Source: Zeimonas arvi
Lineage (GTDB): Bacteria; Pseudomonadota; Gammaproteobacteria; Burkholderiales; Burkholderiaceae_E
Reading direction: 5' to 3'
NCBI RefSeq assembly: GCF_008039575.1
Contig: NZ_VDUY01000003.1
Span: 186,001-250,000 of the forward strand
Length of the DNA stretch: 64,000 nucleotides
Positions 1 through 9,556 of the stretch are shown here, piece after piece. Within the stretch, counting starts at the first letter, position 1; each line of letters opens with the position of its first letter. The position numbers and the translations under genes are program-made. The notes beneath the pieces were generated by a model. That model had not been told where the DNA came from, did not search any database, and was given only the letters and a program-made list of their open reading frames with translations.

Positions 1-858
1 GAAGAAAATCAGCGGGAACAGCAGCTTGAGCGGAATCTTGGCCGCCGCCTCTTCCGCGCGCAGCCGGCGCCGCGTGCGCAACATGTCGGCGTGCACCCGC
101 AGGGACTCGGCCAGGCTGGTGCCGAAGCGGTCGGCCTGGATCAGCATGGTCGCGAACGTGGAGATCTCGTCCAGTCCGGTGCGCAGGGCCAGATTGCGCA
201 GCGCGCGCTCGCGGCTGGAGCCCACCCGCAGCTCGAGCGCCATCATCTCGAGCTCTTCGGCCAGCTCGGGGCTGCGCAGCTTCATTTCCTCGGCGGTCTT
301 GTTGATCGCCATGTCCAGCCCCAGGCCGGCCTCCACGCACACGATGATCAGGTCGAGCGCGTCCGGAAAGGCCTCGAACAGGTTGAGCTGCCGCGCCGCG
401 GTCATCCGCGACAGCACCACGTTCGGCAGGTAGTAGCCGATGGCCGCGCACAGCAGCAGCAGCGCGGTGGACACCTGCGTGCTCAGCTTCCAGTCGAAGC
501 TGCGGCTGAAGAACACCAGCAGCATGGGCAGCAGCAGGGCGAGCAGAGCCTTGGCCGCGAAGAACAGCACGGGAGCCGAAGTCGAGCGTATGCCCGCGTG
601 CAGGAAGCGTGCGCGCAGGTTCGAGACGTCTTCTTCGCTGGTGGGCGTCGCCAGCCTGGCCACGGGCGCTGCGGCCTTCACCACCCTCTCGGTCCAGGCG
701 CTCGCCTCGGGCGGTTGCTCGAGCACCGTCTCGCCGCCCAGCCCACGCAGGCGCTGCCGCATGTCGGAACCGCGGGTGAGCACCATGCCGATGCCCATCA
801 CCCCCGCGACCACCGCCACGAAGATCAGGCCAAGGTAGAGAATCTGTTCATTGCTCAT
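1..858 (-). CDS. tadC: Tad pilus inner-membrane platform protein TadC (partial)
   Basis: Type II secretion system F-domain protein, one of the paired inner-membrane platform proteins that work with the TadA ATPase in Flp pilus assembly. The gene starts with ATG at 858 and runs off the left edge, leaving about 286 codons of a protein usually near 310-320 residues. It has an N-terminal membrane segment, a central pair of hydrophobic stretches, then the cytoplasmic T2SSF helical region with a conserved EAGLGLD-like segment. It lies 10 bp downstream of tadB on the same strand, as in most tad loci. The C-terminal membrane segment is only just reached at the edge. Confidence 0.9.
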   Translation of the reverse strand, partial: MSNEQILYLGLIFVAVVAGVMGIGMVLTRGSDMRQRLRGLGGETVLEQPPEASAWTERVVKAAAPVARLATPTSEEDVSNLRARFLHAGIRSTSAPVLFFAAKALLALLLPMLLVFFSRSFDWKLSTQVSTALLLLCAAIGYYLPNVVLSRMTAARQLNLFEAFPDALDLIIVCVEAGLGLDMAINKTAEEMKLRSPELAEELEMMALELRVGSSRERALRNLALRTGLDEISTFATMLIQADRFGTSLAESLRVHADMLRTRRRLRAEEAAAKIPLKLLFPLIFF

Positions 859-868
859 GGCCGCGCTC

Positions 869-1843
869 TCATACCCGGATCTTCACGATGCGCCACATCC
901 AGAAGGCGCCCAGGATCATCATCACGACGGCGGCGAACACCATCGACAGGCCGGCCGGGTCGGTCCACAGCACGCTCATGAACTGCGGGTTCACCAGGAA
1001 GATCATTCCCGCGGTCACGAAGGGCAGGCCGATCAGGATGTAGGCCGACAGCTTGCCCTCGGCCGACAGCACCCGGATCTTGCCCAGCAGCTTGAAGCGC
1101 TCGCGGATCAGGTTGGAGAGATTGTCGAGGAGCTCGGACAGGTTGCCGCCGGTCTCGCGTTGCAGCAGCACCGAGATCACGAAGTAGCGCAGGTCGATGC
1201 TGGGCACGCGGGTGGCCAGGTTGAGCATGGCGTCGCCCACCGACACGCCGTAGTTGATCTCCTCGAAGGTGATCTGGAACTCGCTGGCGATCGGGTCGGC
1301 GGCCTCGGTGGCCACCATCTGCATGCCCGACGGAAACGCGTGACCGGCCCTGAGCGCGCGCGAAAGCAAGTCCAGCGCCTCGGGCAGCTGCTCGTCAAAC
1401 TTGTTCAGGCGTTTGGAGCGCATCCGCAGCACGAGCAGCAACGGCACCAGCATCGCGAACACCGCCATGATCAGCGTGAAGAAGAAGGGCGCGCGGAGCA
1501 CCAGCAGCACCAGGAAGGTGGCCGCGCCCGCCAGCAGGGTCACCAGGATGAAGCGCGACACGGTCATCGACGACCCGGCCTGTACCAACAGCCTGTCGAG
1601 CGAGGACACGCGCGGAAACGCAAGCAGCAGCCGGTCGACCCAGGGCGTGTCGCTCAGGTGGCGCTGCTTGAGCAAGGAGCCGACCTCGGTGCCGTGCTGG
1701 CCGGCCGACAGGCTGCGCAACCGCTTCTCCAGGCGCTCGACCTCCGGGCCCTTGGTGTCGTTCCAGAGCAGGTAGGCGCCCTCGATCAGCAGCACCACGG
1801 CCACGAAGGTGACCAGGATGAACATGCTCAGGCCGAGATCCAT
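869..1843 (-). CDS. tadB: Tad pilus inner-membrane platform protein TadB
   Basis: Type II secretion F-domain protein of 324 residues, partner of TadC in the Tad pilus platform. An N-terminal membrane helix (about residues 5-25) is followed by a charged cytoplasmic stretch, two further hydrophobic segments near 90-140, the T2SSF domain with a RAGHAFPSGMQ-type segment, and C-terminal membrane segments. The start at 1843 is preceded by a GGGGGAG ribosome binding site; an in-frame upstream ATG would overlap tadA and is less likely. tadA lies 31 bp upstream and tadC 10 bp downstream, so all three are probably cotranscribed. Confidence 0.92.
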   Translation of the reverse strand: MDLGLSMFILVTFVAVVLLIEGAYLLWNDTKGPEVERLEKRLRSLSAGQHGTEVGSLLKQRHLSDTPWVDRLLLAFPRVSSLDRLLVQAGSSMTVSRFILVTLLAGAATFLVLLVLRAPFFFTLIMAVFAMLVPLLLVLRMRSKRLNKFDEQLPEALDLLSRALRAGHAFPSGMQMVATEAADPIASEFQITFEEINYGVSVGDAMLNLATRVPSIDLRYFVISVLLQRETGGNLSELLDNLSNLIRERFKLLGKIRVLSAEGKLSAYILIGLPFVTAGMIFLVNPQFMSVLWTDPAGLSMVFAAVVMMILGAFWMWRIVKIRV

Positions 1844-1874
1844 CAGCGCTCCCCCTTCCTTGCCCGCGCGCCGC

Positions 1875-3230
1875 TCATTCGTAAGTCCGGCTGGGGTCGA
1901 ACAGCGTGTCCGGCAAGGCAATGCCGAAGGCCCTGATGCGGTCCAGGAACTTCGGCCGCACGCCGGTCGCCTTGAAGTGCCCCGCCACCGAACCGTCCGC
2001 GTTGATGCCGGTCTGATGGAACACGAAAATTTCCTGCATCGTGATGATGTCGCCTTCCATGCCGGTGATCTCGGACAGGCTCACGATCTTGCGCTTGCCG
2101 TCGGACAGTCGGGACACCTGCACCACCGCATTGATCGCCGAGGCGATCTGCTGGCGCATGGCCTTGGGCGGCATGGTCATGCCCGCCATGCCCAGCATGT
2201 TCTCCAGGCGCGTGAGCGCATCGCGCGGCGTGTTCGCGTGCACCGTGGCCATCGAGCCCTCGTGGCCGGTGTTCATCGCCTGCAGCATGTCGAAGGCCTC
2301 GCCGCCGCGCACCTCGCCCAGGATGATTCGGTCGGGGCGCATCCGCAGGCTGTTGCGAACCAGCGAACGCTGGGTGATCTCGCCCTTGCCCTCGATGTTG
2401 GGCGGGCGGGTCTCCAGACGAACCACGTGCGGCTGCTGCAATTGAAGCTCGGCCGCGTCTTCGATGGTCACGATCCGCTCGCGGGCCGGAATGTACGAAG
2501 ACAGGATGTTCAGCAGCGTGGTCTTGCCCGAACCGGTACCACCCGATATCAGCACGTTCAGCTTGGCCTTGACCATGGCGCCCAGCAGCTCGGCGAGCTG
2601 CGGCGTCATGGACTTGAACTTGACCAGGTCGTCGACCTTCAGCGGCACCACCGCGAAGCGCCGGATCGACAGCAGCGGCCCGTCGATAGCCAGCGGGGGA
2701 ATGATCGCGTTGACCCGCGAGCCGTCGGGCAGGCGCGCGTCGACCATGGGGCTGGATTCGTCGATGCGCCGGCCCACCCGCGACACGATCTTGTCGATGA
2801 TCTTCAGCAGGTGCGCATCGTCGGCAAAGCGCACGTCGGTGCGCTCGAGCTGGCCGCGCCGCTCCACGTAAACGGTCTTGTAGGTGTTGACCAGGATGTC
2901 GGAGATCGTGGGGTCGGCCAGCAGCGACTCGAGCGGACCCAGGCCCATGACCTCGTTCTGCACATCGGCCACGATCTGCTTGCGCTCGTTGGCATTCAGC
3001 GCCAGGCCAGCCTCGCCGATCAACTTCTCGACCAGCAGCCGCAGTTCCTCGCGCAGGCGATCGGGCGGCAGCTTGCCCATCACGTCGAGGTCGATCCGGT
3101 CCAGCAACTGCCGGTGCAGGTCGCTGGCGATCTTGCGGTAGGCGCCGCCCGCGGCGTCGCCGGCCGCAGCCGGCCGCGTCACGCCGGCAGCGACCTGAAC
3201 GTCCTGGAGGTTGTCGCGCAGGGAGGACAT
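1875..3230 (-). CDS. tadA: Tad pilus assembly ATPase TadA/CpaF
   Basis: Secretion ATPase of the VirB11/GspE superfamily that powers Flp pilus extension, 451 residues, normal for CpaF. The N-terminal third is an all-alpha/N-domain region. The ATPase core shows Walker A (GGTGSGKT), an Asp-box region, Walker B ([12 protein letters not shown]) and the His-box segment (GSMATVHAN). The start at 3230 was chosen because the family begins shortly before the helical N-domain; the longer frame would run into cpaE. The order cpaE-tadA-tadB-tadC is the canonical Tad arrangement. Confidence 0.94.
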   Translation of the reverse strand: MSSLRDNLQDVQVAAGVTRPAAAGDAAGGAYRKIASDLHRQLLDRIDLDVMGKLPPDRLREELRLLVEKLIGEAGLALNANERKQIVADVQNEVMGLGPLESLLADPTISDILVNTYKTVYVERRGQLERTDVRFADDAHLLKIIDKIVSRVGRRIDESSPMVDARLPDGSRVNAIIPPLAIDGPLLSIRRFAVVPLKVDDLVKFKSMTPQLAELLGAMVKAKLNVLISGGTGSGKTTLLNILSSYIPARERIVTIEDAAELQLQQPHVVRLETRPPNIEGKGEITQRSLVRNSLRMRPDRIILGEVRGGEAFDMLQAMNTGHEGSMATVHANTPRDALTRLENMLGMAGMTMPPKAMRQQIASAINAVVQVSRLSDGKRKIVSLSEITGMEGDIITMQEIFVFHQTGINADGSVAGHFKATGVRPKFLDRIRAFGIALPDTLFDPSRTYE

Positions 3231-3258
3231 GCTTCGGATGCTCCTGGTGGGTCCTGTA

Positions 3259-4422
3259 TCAACCGAACATGCCGCGCAACCAGCCGCCGCGGCGCCCCGT
3301 ATCGGGCGCCAGCGTGGAGGCCATGTCGGCCAGGCTGCGCGCCACCGGGTCCCGGGGCGCATGCTTCGTCAGCGACAGGCCGTGATTGATCGAGTAGGCC
3401 ACCGCCGCATAGCTGTTGGGCACCTGGATCTCGACCTTTGCGCCCAGCGTCTTCTCGATCTCGGTCACGCCGATCTCGTCGCTCTTCACGTAGCGGTTCA
3501 GCAGCACCTTGATCTTGTCGCGGTCGTAGCCGAGGCCCGTCAGCACGCCGATCAGGCGCTTGGCGTTGTGCAGGTAAGGCAGCGTGGACTGGATCACCAC
3601 GTAGATCGTGTCGGCTTCGTCGAGCGCGCGCACGGTGACCTTGTCGAGCACCCGGCCCACGTCGACCAGCACGAAGTCGTAGCGCGTGCGGGCCAGACCG
3701 AAGATGCGCTCGACCGTTTCCGGTTTCACGTCGATGGCCCGCTCGGGCGTCTCGGGCGCCGCGAGCACGCAGTAGCCGGTCTGCGGATGCATCATGTTCG
3801 CTTCGAGGAACGCCGGGTCCAGGCGCCCGATCTCGCGCGCCACGTCGGCGATGCTGCGGGTGGCCCGCTGGTCGGACACGAAGAGCGACGCATCGCCGAA
3901 CTGCAGGTTCAGGTCGAACAACGCCACCTTGCGCTCGCGCGAGGCCAGCGCAAAGCCCAGGTTGGTGGCGAGGAAGGTGGCGCCGCCGCCGCCCTTGGCC
4001 GAGAGGAAGGCGATGGTGCGCGCCTTGCGCGCCGGTCCGGCGGCCGTCGCGTGGCGATCGAGCTGTCGCTCGAAGGCCTTGGCGAGCGAGTCGGCCGGCG
4101 AGTTCGGCAACACGATCTCGCGGATGCCCGCACGCATCGCGCGCAGCAGGAACTCCGACGAATTGTCGTTGCAGACCAGGATCAGCGTGGTGCGCGGGTG
4201 GGAGGCCAGCGTCGCCTCGATCAGCGACAGCTCCGCATCGCCCACCATGGGCAGCTCGGCCACCGCCACGTCCACCTCGTCGCGCAGGATCGCGGCGCTG
4301 AGCTCGGCCGCGCCGCCGATCTGCGAAGCGATCTGCGTGGCCTCACCGCGCGGCGGCAATGCGCTCGACAGCATCGAGAGCATTTCGGTGGTGGGGGCGA
4401 GGAGGAGAACGCGTAGTGTCAT
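3259..4422 (-). CDS. cpaE: Pilus localisation ATPase TadZ/CpaE
   Basis: MinD/ParA-superfamily protein that places the Tad pilus machine at the cell pole, 387 residues. Residues 1-125 look like the receiver-like atypical domain of TadZ/CpaE; residues 133-387 form the P-loop domain. The deviant Walker A reads KGGGGAT (143-149), so the usual second lysine of KGGxGK[TS] is replaced by alanine, as I recall seeing in other TadZ/CpaE proteins. Downstream motifs such as [10 protein letters not shown] and a YDFVLVDVG Walker B remain. It sits 28 bp before tadA and 19 bp after the second TadE-like gene. Confidence 0.9.
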   Translation of the reverse strand: MTLRVLLLAPTTEMLSMLSSALPPRGEATQIASQIGGAAELSAAILRDEVDVAVAELPMVGDAELSLIEATLASHPRTTLILVCNDNSSEFLLRAMRAGIREIVLPNSPADSLAKAFERQLDRHATAAGPARKARTIAFLSAKGGGGATFLATNLGFALASRERKVALFDLNLQFGDASLFVSDQRATRSIADVAREIGRLDPAFLEANMMHPQTGYCVLAAPETPERAIDVKPETVERIFGLARTRYDFVLVDVGRVLDKVTVRALDEADTIYVVIQSTLPYLHNAKRLIGVLTGLGYDRDKIKVLLNRYVKSDEIGVTEIEKTLGAKVEIQVPNSYAAVAYSINHGLSLTKHAPRDPVARSLADMASTLAPDTGRRGGWLRGMFG

Positions 4423-4441
4423 CTTGCTCTACTTGTACGGG

Positions 4442-4951
4442 TCAATTGCAGACCGAATTCACGCTCGGTCCGCCGGACACCTCGGACAGCGATGTCGCCA
4501 TGCTTTCCCGCGGCAGAGTCACCTTGAACGGAGGGATGGATACCTGGGGAAAAAATGGCGAGATCGGCTGTAAAGTGACTCCGCTGACGGTCACACTGAC
4601 ACCCGTGCAAACCGTCGCCGGATCACTGCCGTAGGGATCGCAACTATTTGACGGGAAGGACTCGAATGTCACGTTCGCCGGCTGCAGAGTCGGAACGAAT
4701 GCCTGCATCTTCGCAACCAAGCTGGTCGACCAGGAGGCAGGACTGCACACTACCGCGAGCCGGGCGCCGAGTCGGGCAGCTTCGGAGGCTGCGTTTGCCG
4801 TGAAAAACCAGCGTCCCAGATCCGTTATGGCGATCAACAGGAAGAGAAAAATGATCGCGACGAGGGCGAACTCCACCACTGTCGCGCCAGTCTGTCGAGA
4901 TGCATCGCCTTTGAACGTGGCTGGAACCGATCCCGGTCGCTTGATCTTCAT
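4442..4951 (-). CDS. TadE-like minor pseudopilin (TadF position)
   Basis: Small pilus-assembly protein of 169 residues with a TadE-type N-terminus: a basic leader, then GATVVEFALV leading into one membrane helix (about residues 23-45), followed by a periplasmic domain with several cysteines. TadE/TadF are pseudopilins processed by the TadV peptidase. The start ATG overlaps the stop of the preceding TadE gene by four bases (ATGA), indicating translational coupling. Base composition is visibly less GC-rich than tadA or cpaE. It occupies the TadF slot, but the two TadE-like proteins cannot be told apart with certainty. Confidence 0.8.
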   Translation of the reverse strand: MKIKRPGSVPATFKGDASRQTGATVVEFALVAIIFLFLLIAITDLGRWFFTANAASEAARLGARLAVVCSPASWSTSLVAKMQAFVPTLQPANVTFESFPSNSCDPYGSDPATVCTGVSVTVSGVTLQPISPFFPQVSIPPFKVTLPRESMATSLSEVSGGPSVNSVCN

Positions 4952-5457
4952 GCGCCGAGCCTCACCATAGACGCCGCAATCGGATCGAAGGTCGTGACCG
5001 CGGGGACAAACGGCAACAAGAAGCTCCGATACTGGTAGTTCCGAAGTACGACAGCGACCATGTCGACCGAACCTTGGCCCGTAAGGACACTCTGCAACCC
5101 GGGCGAGTTCCCTTCCCATAACACATCGACTTGGGCGGCAGTCAGAGACTGTAGCCAAGGCGCCGGAGCAGGGTTGGTCGAGGGAGACGGAACAAAGCAA
5201 GTAGCGTAGGGATCAGCCGCTTTCACGATACAAATTGCTCGATCTCGGTTCGCTTGCAGTGAGGGGTCGACCGTAGACAGATAGCGGGTCGCCGCGCGCA
5301 CATTCTTCACGAGCGAATCGTATTCGTACATGGCCCGCGCGAACTCTGCGATCCCGAAGGCGATCATCAGGAGGATTGGTAGAACCAGCGCGAACTCGAC
5401 AGCCGCGACACCAGTTACTCGACCTCGTCGGTTCATCCTGACAATCACGCTACCCAT
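4948..5457 (-). CDS. tadE: TadE-like minor pseudopilin
   Basis: Minor pseudopilin of 169 residues. A short basic leader is followed by GVAAVEFALV and a single membrane helix (roughly residues 18-40) with the conserved glutamate at the +5-type position, then a periplasmic domain with a pair of nearby cysteines. The start at 5457 lies 2 bp after the TadG stop; an ATG nine codons further in is an alternative. Its stop overlaps the next gene's start. Like its neighbours it has a lower GC content than the rest of the Tad locus. Confidence 0.82.
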   Translation of the reverse strand: MGSVIVRMNRRGRVTGVAAVEFALVLPILLMIAFGIAEFARAMYEYDSLVKNVRAATRYLSTVDPSLQANRDRAICIVKAADPYATCFVPSPSTNPAPAPWLQSLTAAQVDVLWEGNSPGLQSVLTGQGSVDMVAVVLRNYQYRSFLLPFVPAVTTFDPIAASMVRLGA

Positions 5458-5459
5458 GA

Positions 5460-6785
5460 CTACTGCACCAGGACCGGCACCAACGGGCCGCTGCCGGTCG
5501 ACCCACCCACCGCGCCCGCGCTTCGGCATGCTTCAATTTCGTCCGCACGGCCAAGGAACTCGATGGAAGCGTCCTTAGGCACCGAGATCGGGTGCACCAG
5601 GAGGACGCACGCGAAGGCGTTCTTGATCGACTTGGCGGTACCCGGCGTCGAAGTGCAATCGAACACCGGGACTGGAACAATCCTGCGGGTTCTACCGTGC
5701 TTCGCGTGATCGGTGGCCGTTTTTGCGTAGCCATTCAGCGAGTACTGAAATGCGGCGCGACTTGCCGACGTACCTTCGTAGTTCGGCTCTGTGGCCCCTC
5801 CTCTGGAGTTCTGATCCGTGCCGCGAAACGCATTGATTACCAGCTTGGGATCGGACTCCCAGCCATCGGGAGCCCAGTTATCGGCTGGTTTGTTTTCATT
5901 CGTCAGGTCCCGATAGCTATAGCCAGTGAAGTCGGGGGGAGAATCTGACTCGCTAGGCAAGCCAGCCCCCTTCTTGTAAACACCAAAGCGGGAGTTCCAC
6001 TGAACCTCAACGCCTTGTTTTGCGCCAGGCTTCAACTCGTCCGACACTGGCCCGCAATACCCCTCGCCGCCAATCCACTCCTTCAGTTCGGCGGAGCCGT
6101 TCGCATTACCGTTCAGATCGAGCCATCCAAATCGACCACTTCCAAATTCGTTGCTCTTCTCGACTGCTCGCTGCCACTGACCAGCCGTAAGCCCCCACCG
6201 CTGTGCCGGGTCAGTGTTTCCGTCCAGATTGCACATGGCGACCGGGAAGATGCAGGACGGCCCGATTGACTCCTTCAACGTAGCCGTAGCTGTCGCACCA
6301 ACGCTGGCGACGGTCGCCCCGCCCAATACGCGCATGAAGTAGACAGCGACGCCGTCCAGCGGGTAGGAGCATCGTGCATAGCGTGCCGTGTTGACGTCCG
6401 TCCAGGAGGGCCTGACGTCATCGAGACGGCTGCCGAACGCGAACTCGATCTTCTGCGGATCGAGGTTCGCATCCTGAAAGTTCACCTGATTGACGCTCTC
6501 ACCCCGCCCCGTACCAGAAGACGAAGTCGCTCCGGGATCAACAGGCGCACGGCCGAAGGCTCTGGCTCGAGCGAGTGAATTGGCATCATTCATGCCCGGC
6601 CTCAGGCCCGACGCTGCGGCTAACGCGCAGGAATCCATCGCAGTTTGCAGCTCCGCCTTCACGACAAACAGCCGGCCGAGATCGACCGAGATGCCGAGGA
6701 AGCCGATCAGCACCGCGATCGTGATGCCGGTGATCACCGCCACCGATCCCCGCTGTGAGCGCCTCGCGGCGACTGCGCACTTCAT
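5460..6785 (-). CDS. TadG-like pilus assembly protein
   Basis: Protein of 441 residues with a TadG/TadE-type N-terminus: basic leader, QRGSVAVITGI, and one membrane helix (about residues 18-40) followed by GRLFVVKAELQTAMDSCALAAA, typical of the Flp-associated TadG N-terminal domain. The rest is a large extracytoplasmic region rich in Gly, Asn and Asp with several cysteines and no von Willebrand motif that I can identify. Start ATG at 6785. The gene is less GC-rich than its neighbours, in keeping with fast-evolving surface-exposed pilus components. It is translationally close to the following tadE gene. Confidence 0.78.
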   Translation of the reverse strand: MKCAVAARRSQRGSVAVITGITIAVLIGFLGISVDLGRLFVVKAELQTAMDSCALAAASGLRPGMNDANSLARARAFGRAPVDPGATSSSGTGRGESVNQVNFQDANLDPQKIEFAFGSRLDDVRPSWTDVNTARYARCSYPLDGVAVYFMRVLGGATVASVGATATATLKESIGPSCIFPVAMCNLDGNTDPAQRWGLTAGQWQRAVEKSNEFGSGRFGWLDLNGNANGSAELKEWIGGEGYCGPVSDELKPGAKQGVEVQWNSRFGVYKKGAGLPSESDSPPDFTGYSYRDLTNENKPADNWAPDGWESDPKLVINAFRGTDQNSRGGATEPNYEGTSASRAAFQYSLNGYAKTATDHAKHGRTRRIVPVPVFDCTSTPGTAKSIKNAFACVLLVHPISVPKDASIEFLGRADEIEACRSAGAVGGSTGSGPLVPVLVQ

Positions 6786-6834
6786 TGCTGCCACTCCTGC
6801 GACTCGGCGTGAGCACCCGTAGCCGCGACCAGAC

Positions 6835-7122
6835 TCACTGCCCAGACAGGCCACCACCGATGTCGAACACCTCGAAGCTCCTCGGCGGCGTGCGGAAGCT
6901 CTCCTGGTACCTATCGATCGCCGCCTTGCCCGACTCGCCGTCGATGCCGGTCACCGGGTCGCTGTTCTTGCCGGCGTCGGGGTTCAGGGTCTGCAGCGCC
7001 TGGGCCTGGCGCACCGCCTCGCCGAACTTTGCGTCGTAGCTGGGCGTGGCGGGAATCGCGCATCCGCCGAGCAGCGCCGCGAAGGCCGCGAGCACGGCAA
7101 CTCCGGGAATCGTCCGTTTCAT
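6835..7122 (-). CDS. Small lipoprotein of the Tad locus
   Basis: Predicted lipoprotein of 95 residues. The N-terminus (KRTIPGVAVLAAFAALLGGC) is a signal peptide with a lipobox LGGC, so mature protein would start at that cysteine. The remainder is short and polar and has no domain I recognise. It lies between the secretin gene (14 bp upstream) and the TadG-like gene. Small lipoproteins at this position can act as secretin pilotins or as RcpB/TadD-like accessory factors, but here that is only positional inference. An upstream ATG six codons earlier overlaps the secretin stop. Confidence 0.75.
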   Translation of the reverse strand: MKRTIPGVAVLAAFAALLGGCAIPATPSYDAKFGEAVRQAQALQTLNPDAGKNSDPVTGIDGESGKAAIDRYQESFRTPPRSFEVFDIGGGLSGQ

Positions 7123-7136
7123 CGCTCGCACTCCCT

Positions 7137-8687
7137 TCACTTGAGCTGGAAGCCGCCGGTGCCGGCTGGCGTGGTCGGCCCTTCGTTCATCATTTGCTGT
7201 TGCTGGCGCTCGGTCGGCGGCACGTCGGGGTGGCCGCTGCCCTCGAGCTGGCCGTTGGTGAAGAACTCGGCGCGGCTGGGCGGCACGAAGTTGTCGGTGG
7301 GCAGCGTGAGCTGGCCGGCCGGCAAGGGCTTCACCAGGCGTGCGGTGACCACGAACATCAGCTCCGATCGGTCGGTCTGGAACTCGCTGCTGCGGAACAG
7401 CGCGCCGAGGATCGGTATCTCGCCCAACCCGGGGAAGCGGTTGACCGACTCGGTCACGTTGTTCTTGATCAGGCCCGCGATCGCGAAGCTCTGCCCGTCC
7501 ATCAGCTGCACCGTGGTCTGGGCGCGGCGGGTGGTGAAGCTCGGCAGGATCGCGGTCTGCCCCCCCACCGTGGTGAAGGGCGAGCCGGTCTGCGAAAGCT
7601 CGGAGACCTCGGGCGCCACCCGCAGGTTGATGCGCCCGCCGTCCAGAACCGTGGGCGTGAACTTCAGGCCCACGCCGAACTCCTTTTCCTCGAGCGTGAT
7701 CGTGGGGATGCCGGTGGCCACATTGGTGCGCGAGACCGGGATGAAGATCTTGCCGCCCGCCAGGAAGCTGGCCTCCTGGCCGCTGATCGACACGATGTTC
7801 GGCTCGGCCAGCACCCGCACCAGACCGTCACGCTTCTCGGCGTCGAGCTGGAAGCGGTTGCCGCTGCCGGTGGTCAGGCCGAGCACGCCGGCGGAATCGG
7901 TGAGGAAATTGCTCAGGATGCTGTAGCGCCAGTCGCCGCCCAGGCGGGAGGCGTCCATCCCCACGCCGAGCTTGTCGAGCAGCGTCTTGGAGATCTCGGC
8001 CACCTTGACCTCGAGCATGACCTGCTGGGGCTGGGCGATCCGCATCATGTTGACGATGCGCGGACCCTGCTGGGCGCCGCCCATGCCCTGTTGCCGGGAC
8101 GGGGTGATCGCAAGCGCCTGCCCGGGCTGTGCCTGCGGATTGCCGGCGGTGATCGGCGCCTGCAGCCCCGTCGCGTAACTGCGCGCGAAGGCCTCGGCGA
8201 TCGAGACGGCGTACTCGGCCTGCACGGCGCTGGACACCTCGCCTGCCAGCACGACCGAATCCGCCGCGGTCCGCACCACGATGCCTTTCTCGTTGGGCAA
8301 CAGCTCGTGCAACCGGCCCTGGAGCGCCCCGGAATCGATGGCCACCGACACGTCGATGATCGTGGTGGGCCCGTTGCGGCTCCACATGATCACGTTGGTC
8401 GAGCCGTAGGTCTTGCCGAGCAGGTACAGCTCGCGCGGGCTGATCAAGGTGACGTCGGCCACCGTGGGGTTGCCCACCGAAATCCGCGAGATGGGCGCGG
8501 GCAGGCGCACCAGCGTGGACTTCCCGATGGTGAGGTTCATGGCCGGGCCGATCTCGGCCGGACCGGCCGTTTCGTACGGCACGGCCGCGTTGGCAACCGG
8601 GGCCGGCGCAGCTTTCTGTTGCGCAAGCGCAGGCGAGGCAAGCGCCGCAAGCAGCGAGAGCGTGAGGATCCTCGAACGCCGATTCAT
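7137..8687 (-). CDS. cpaC: Tad pilus outer-membrane secretin RcpA/CpaC
   Basis: Outer-membrane secretin that forms the channel for the Flp pilus, 516 residues. A cleavable signal peptide (to about residue 22, ending ALAQQ) is followed by an N-terminal pilus/BON-like domain with the VGNPTVADVTL segment typical of CpaC, a second BON-like region, and the C-terminal secretin domain with the VPGLG-like motif (FPGLGEIPILGALFRS). The C-terminal tail is proline- and glutamine-rich. It is downstream of cpaB and 14 bp before the lipoprotein gene. Confidence 0.93.
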   Translation of the reverse strand: MNRRSRILTLSLLAALASPALAQQKAAPAPVANAAVPYETAGPAEIGPAMNLTIGKSTLVRLPAPISRISVGNPTVADVTLISPRELYLLGKTYGSTNVIMWSRNGPTTIIDVSVAIDSGALQGRLHELLPNEKGIVVRTAADSVVLAGEVSSAVQAEYAVSIAEAFARSYATGLQAPITAGNPQAQPGQALAITPSRQQGMGGAQQGPRIVNMMRIAQPQQVMLEVKVAEISKTLLDKLGVGMDASRLGGDWRYSILSNFLTDSAGVLGLTTGSGNRFQLDAEKRDGLVRVLAEPNIVSISGQEASFLAGGKIFIPVSRTNVATGIPTITLEEKEFGVGLKFTPTVLDGGRINLRVAPEVSELSQTGSPFTTVGGQTAILPSFTTRRAQTTVQLMDGQSFAIAGLIKNNVTESVNRFPGLGEIPILGALFRSSEFQTDRSELMFVVTARLVKPLPAGQLTLPTDNFVPPSRAEFFTNGQLEGSGHPDVPPTERQQQQMMNEGPTTPAGTGGFQLK

Positions 8688-8710
8688 GTCGAACTCCCTT
8701 CTCGTTCTTC

Positions 8711-9547
8711 TTAGAACTGCGCGCTCGAGCGCTGCACGCCGCGGATCACTTCTACGGTCTCGGGCTGCTTCGGCGGCTGCCGCACGATGCGGGGCCGCGG
8801 CTTGGGCGCAGGCGCCGGCGCGGGTGCCACGGCAGCGACCGGCGGCTCCGGGGGCGGCGTCTGACCCAGCAACTCGCGCTTGGTGATCCCGTCGGTGGCG
8901 GCCGAATTGTTGTCGATCTGGTTTCGCAGCACCAGGGACAGGGTGCCCACGCTGCGCGCCAGGTCGAGGCGCTCGGCCTGCTCGGGCGAAACCTCGAGCG
9001 TGACCGCATTGACCACGCGCGGCTTGGTGTCGTCGCGGCTGGCTTCCTGCGCCACGGCCAGCACCAGGATGCGTTCCAGAACGATCTTGGAGATTGGCTT
9101 GTCCTTTTCGTCCTGCGTGTTGACCATCACGTCCACGTAGTTGCCGGGCAAGGCGAAACCGGCCACGCCGACGACCTCGTTCACCCGCACCGTGATGGCG
9201 CGCTTGCCTTCGGGAATGACTGCGGACAGGCCGCCGCGGGTCCCGATCGGCGCCAGCCGGCTTTCCAGGATGGGCTCACCCCGTTGCACGCTGGTGAGCA
9301 ACACCCGGCCATCGAGTTCCGCGAGGTTGCGGAAGGCACCGGTGGGTACCGCGCCCGACGGCCAGGGCACCACCTCGAGCATCGTGGCGTTCAGCGCCGT
9401 GCCCAGGTTGACCTCGCGCGACGCGACGATCACCGACTCGGTTCCGGTGGCAGTCTGCTGCGAGAGCCATCGTGCCGCCAGGACGACTGCCGCAAGGCCG
9501 GCCACCAACGCCAGCACCAGCATGATCACCGCTCGTGAGCCCCTCAT
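8711..9547 (-). CDS. cpaB: Flp pilus assembly protein RcpC/CpaB
   Basis: Periplasmic/inner-membrane Tad component of 278 residues. It has an N-terminal membrane anchor (about residues 8-26), a SAF-like domain (about 40-105; REVNLGTALNATML and GEPILESRL), and the RcpC C-terminal domain with a GFALPGNYVDVMV segment, followed by a proline/alanine-rich tail. CpaB is thought to interact with the CpaC secretin, which lies 23 bp downstream here. The gene follows the AAA ATPase gene by 9 bp, so it is part of the same operon. Confidence 0.92.
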   Translation of the reverse strand: MRGSRAVIMLVLALVAGLAAVVLAARWLSQQTATGTESVIVASREVNLGTALNATMLEVVPWPSGAVPTGAFRNLAELDGRVLLTSVQRGEPILESRLAPIGTRGGLSAVIPEGKRAITVRVNEVVGVAGFALPGNYVDVMVNTQDEKDKPISKIVLERILVLAVAQEASRDDTKPRVVNAVTLEVSPEQAERLDLARSVGTLSLVLRNQIDNNSAATDGITKRELLGQTPPPEPPVAAVAPAPAPAPKPRPRIVRQPPKQPETVEVIRGVQRSSAQF

Positions 9548-9556
9548 TTGTCCACC

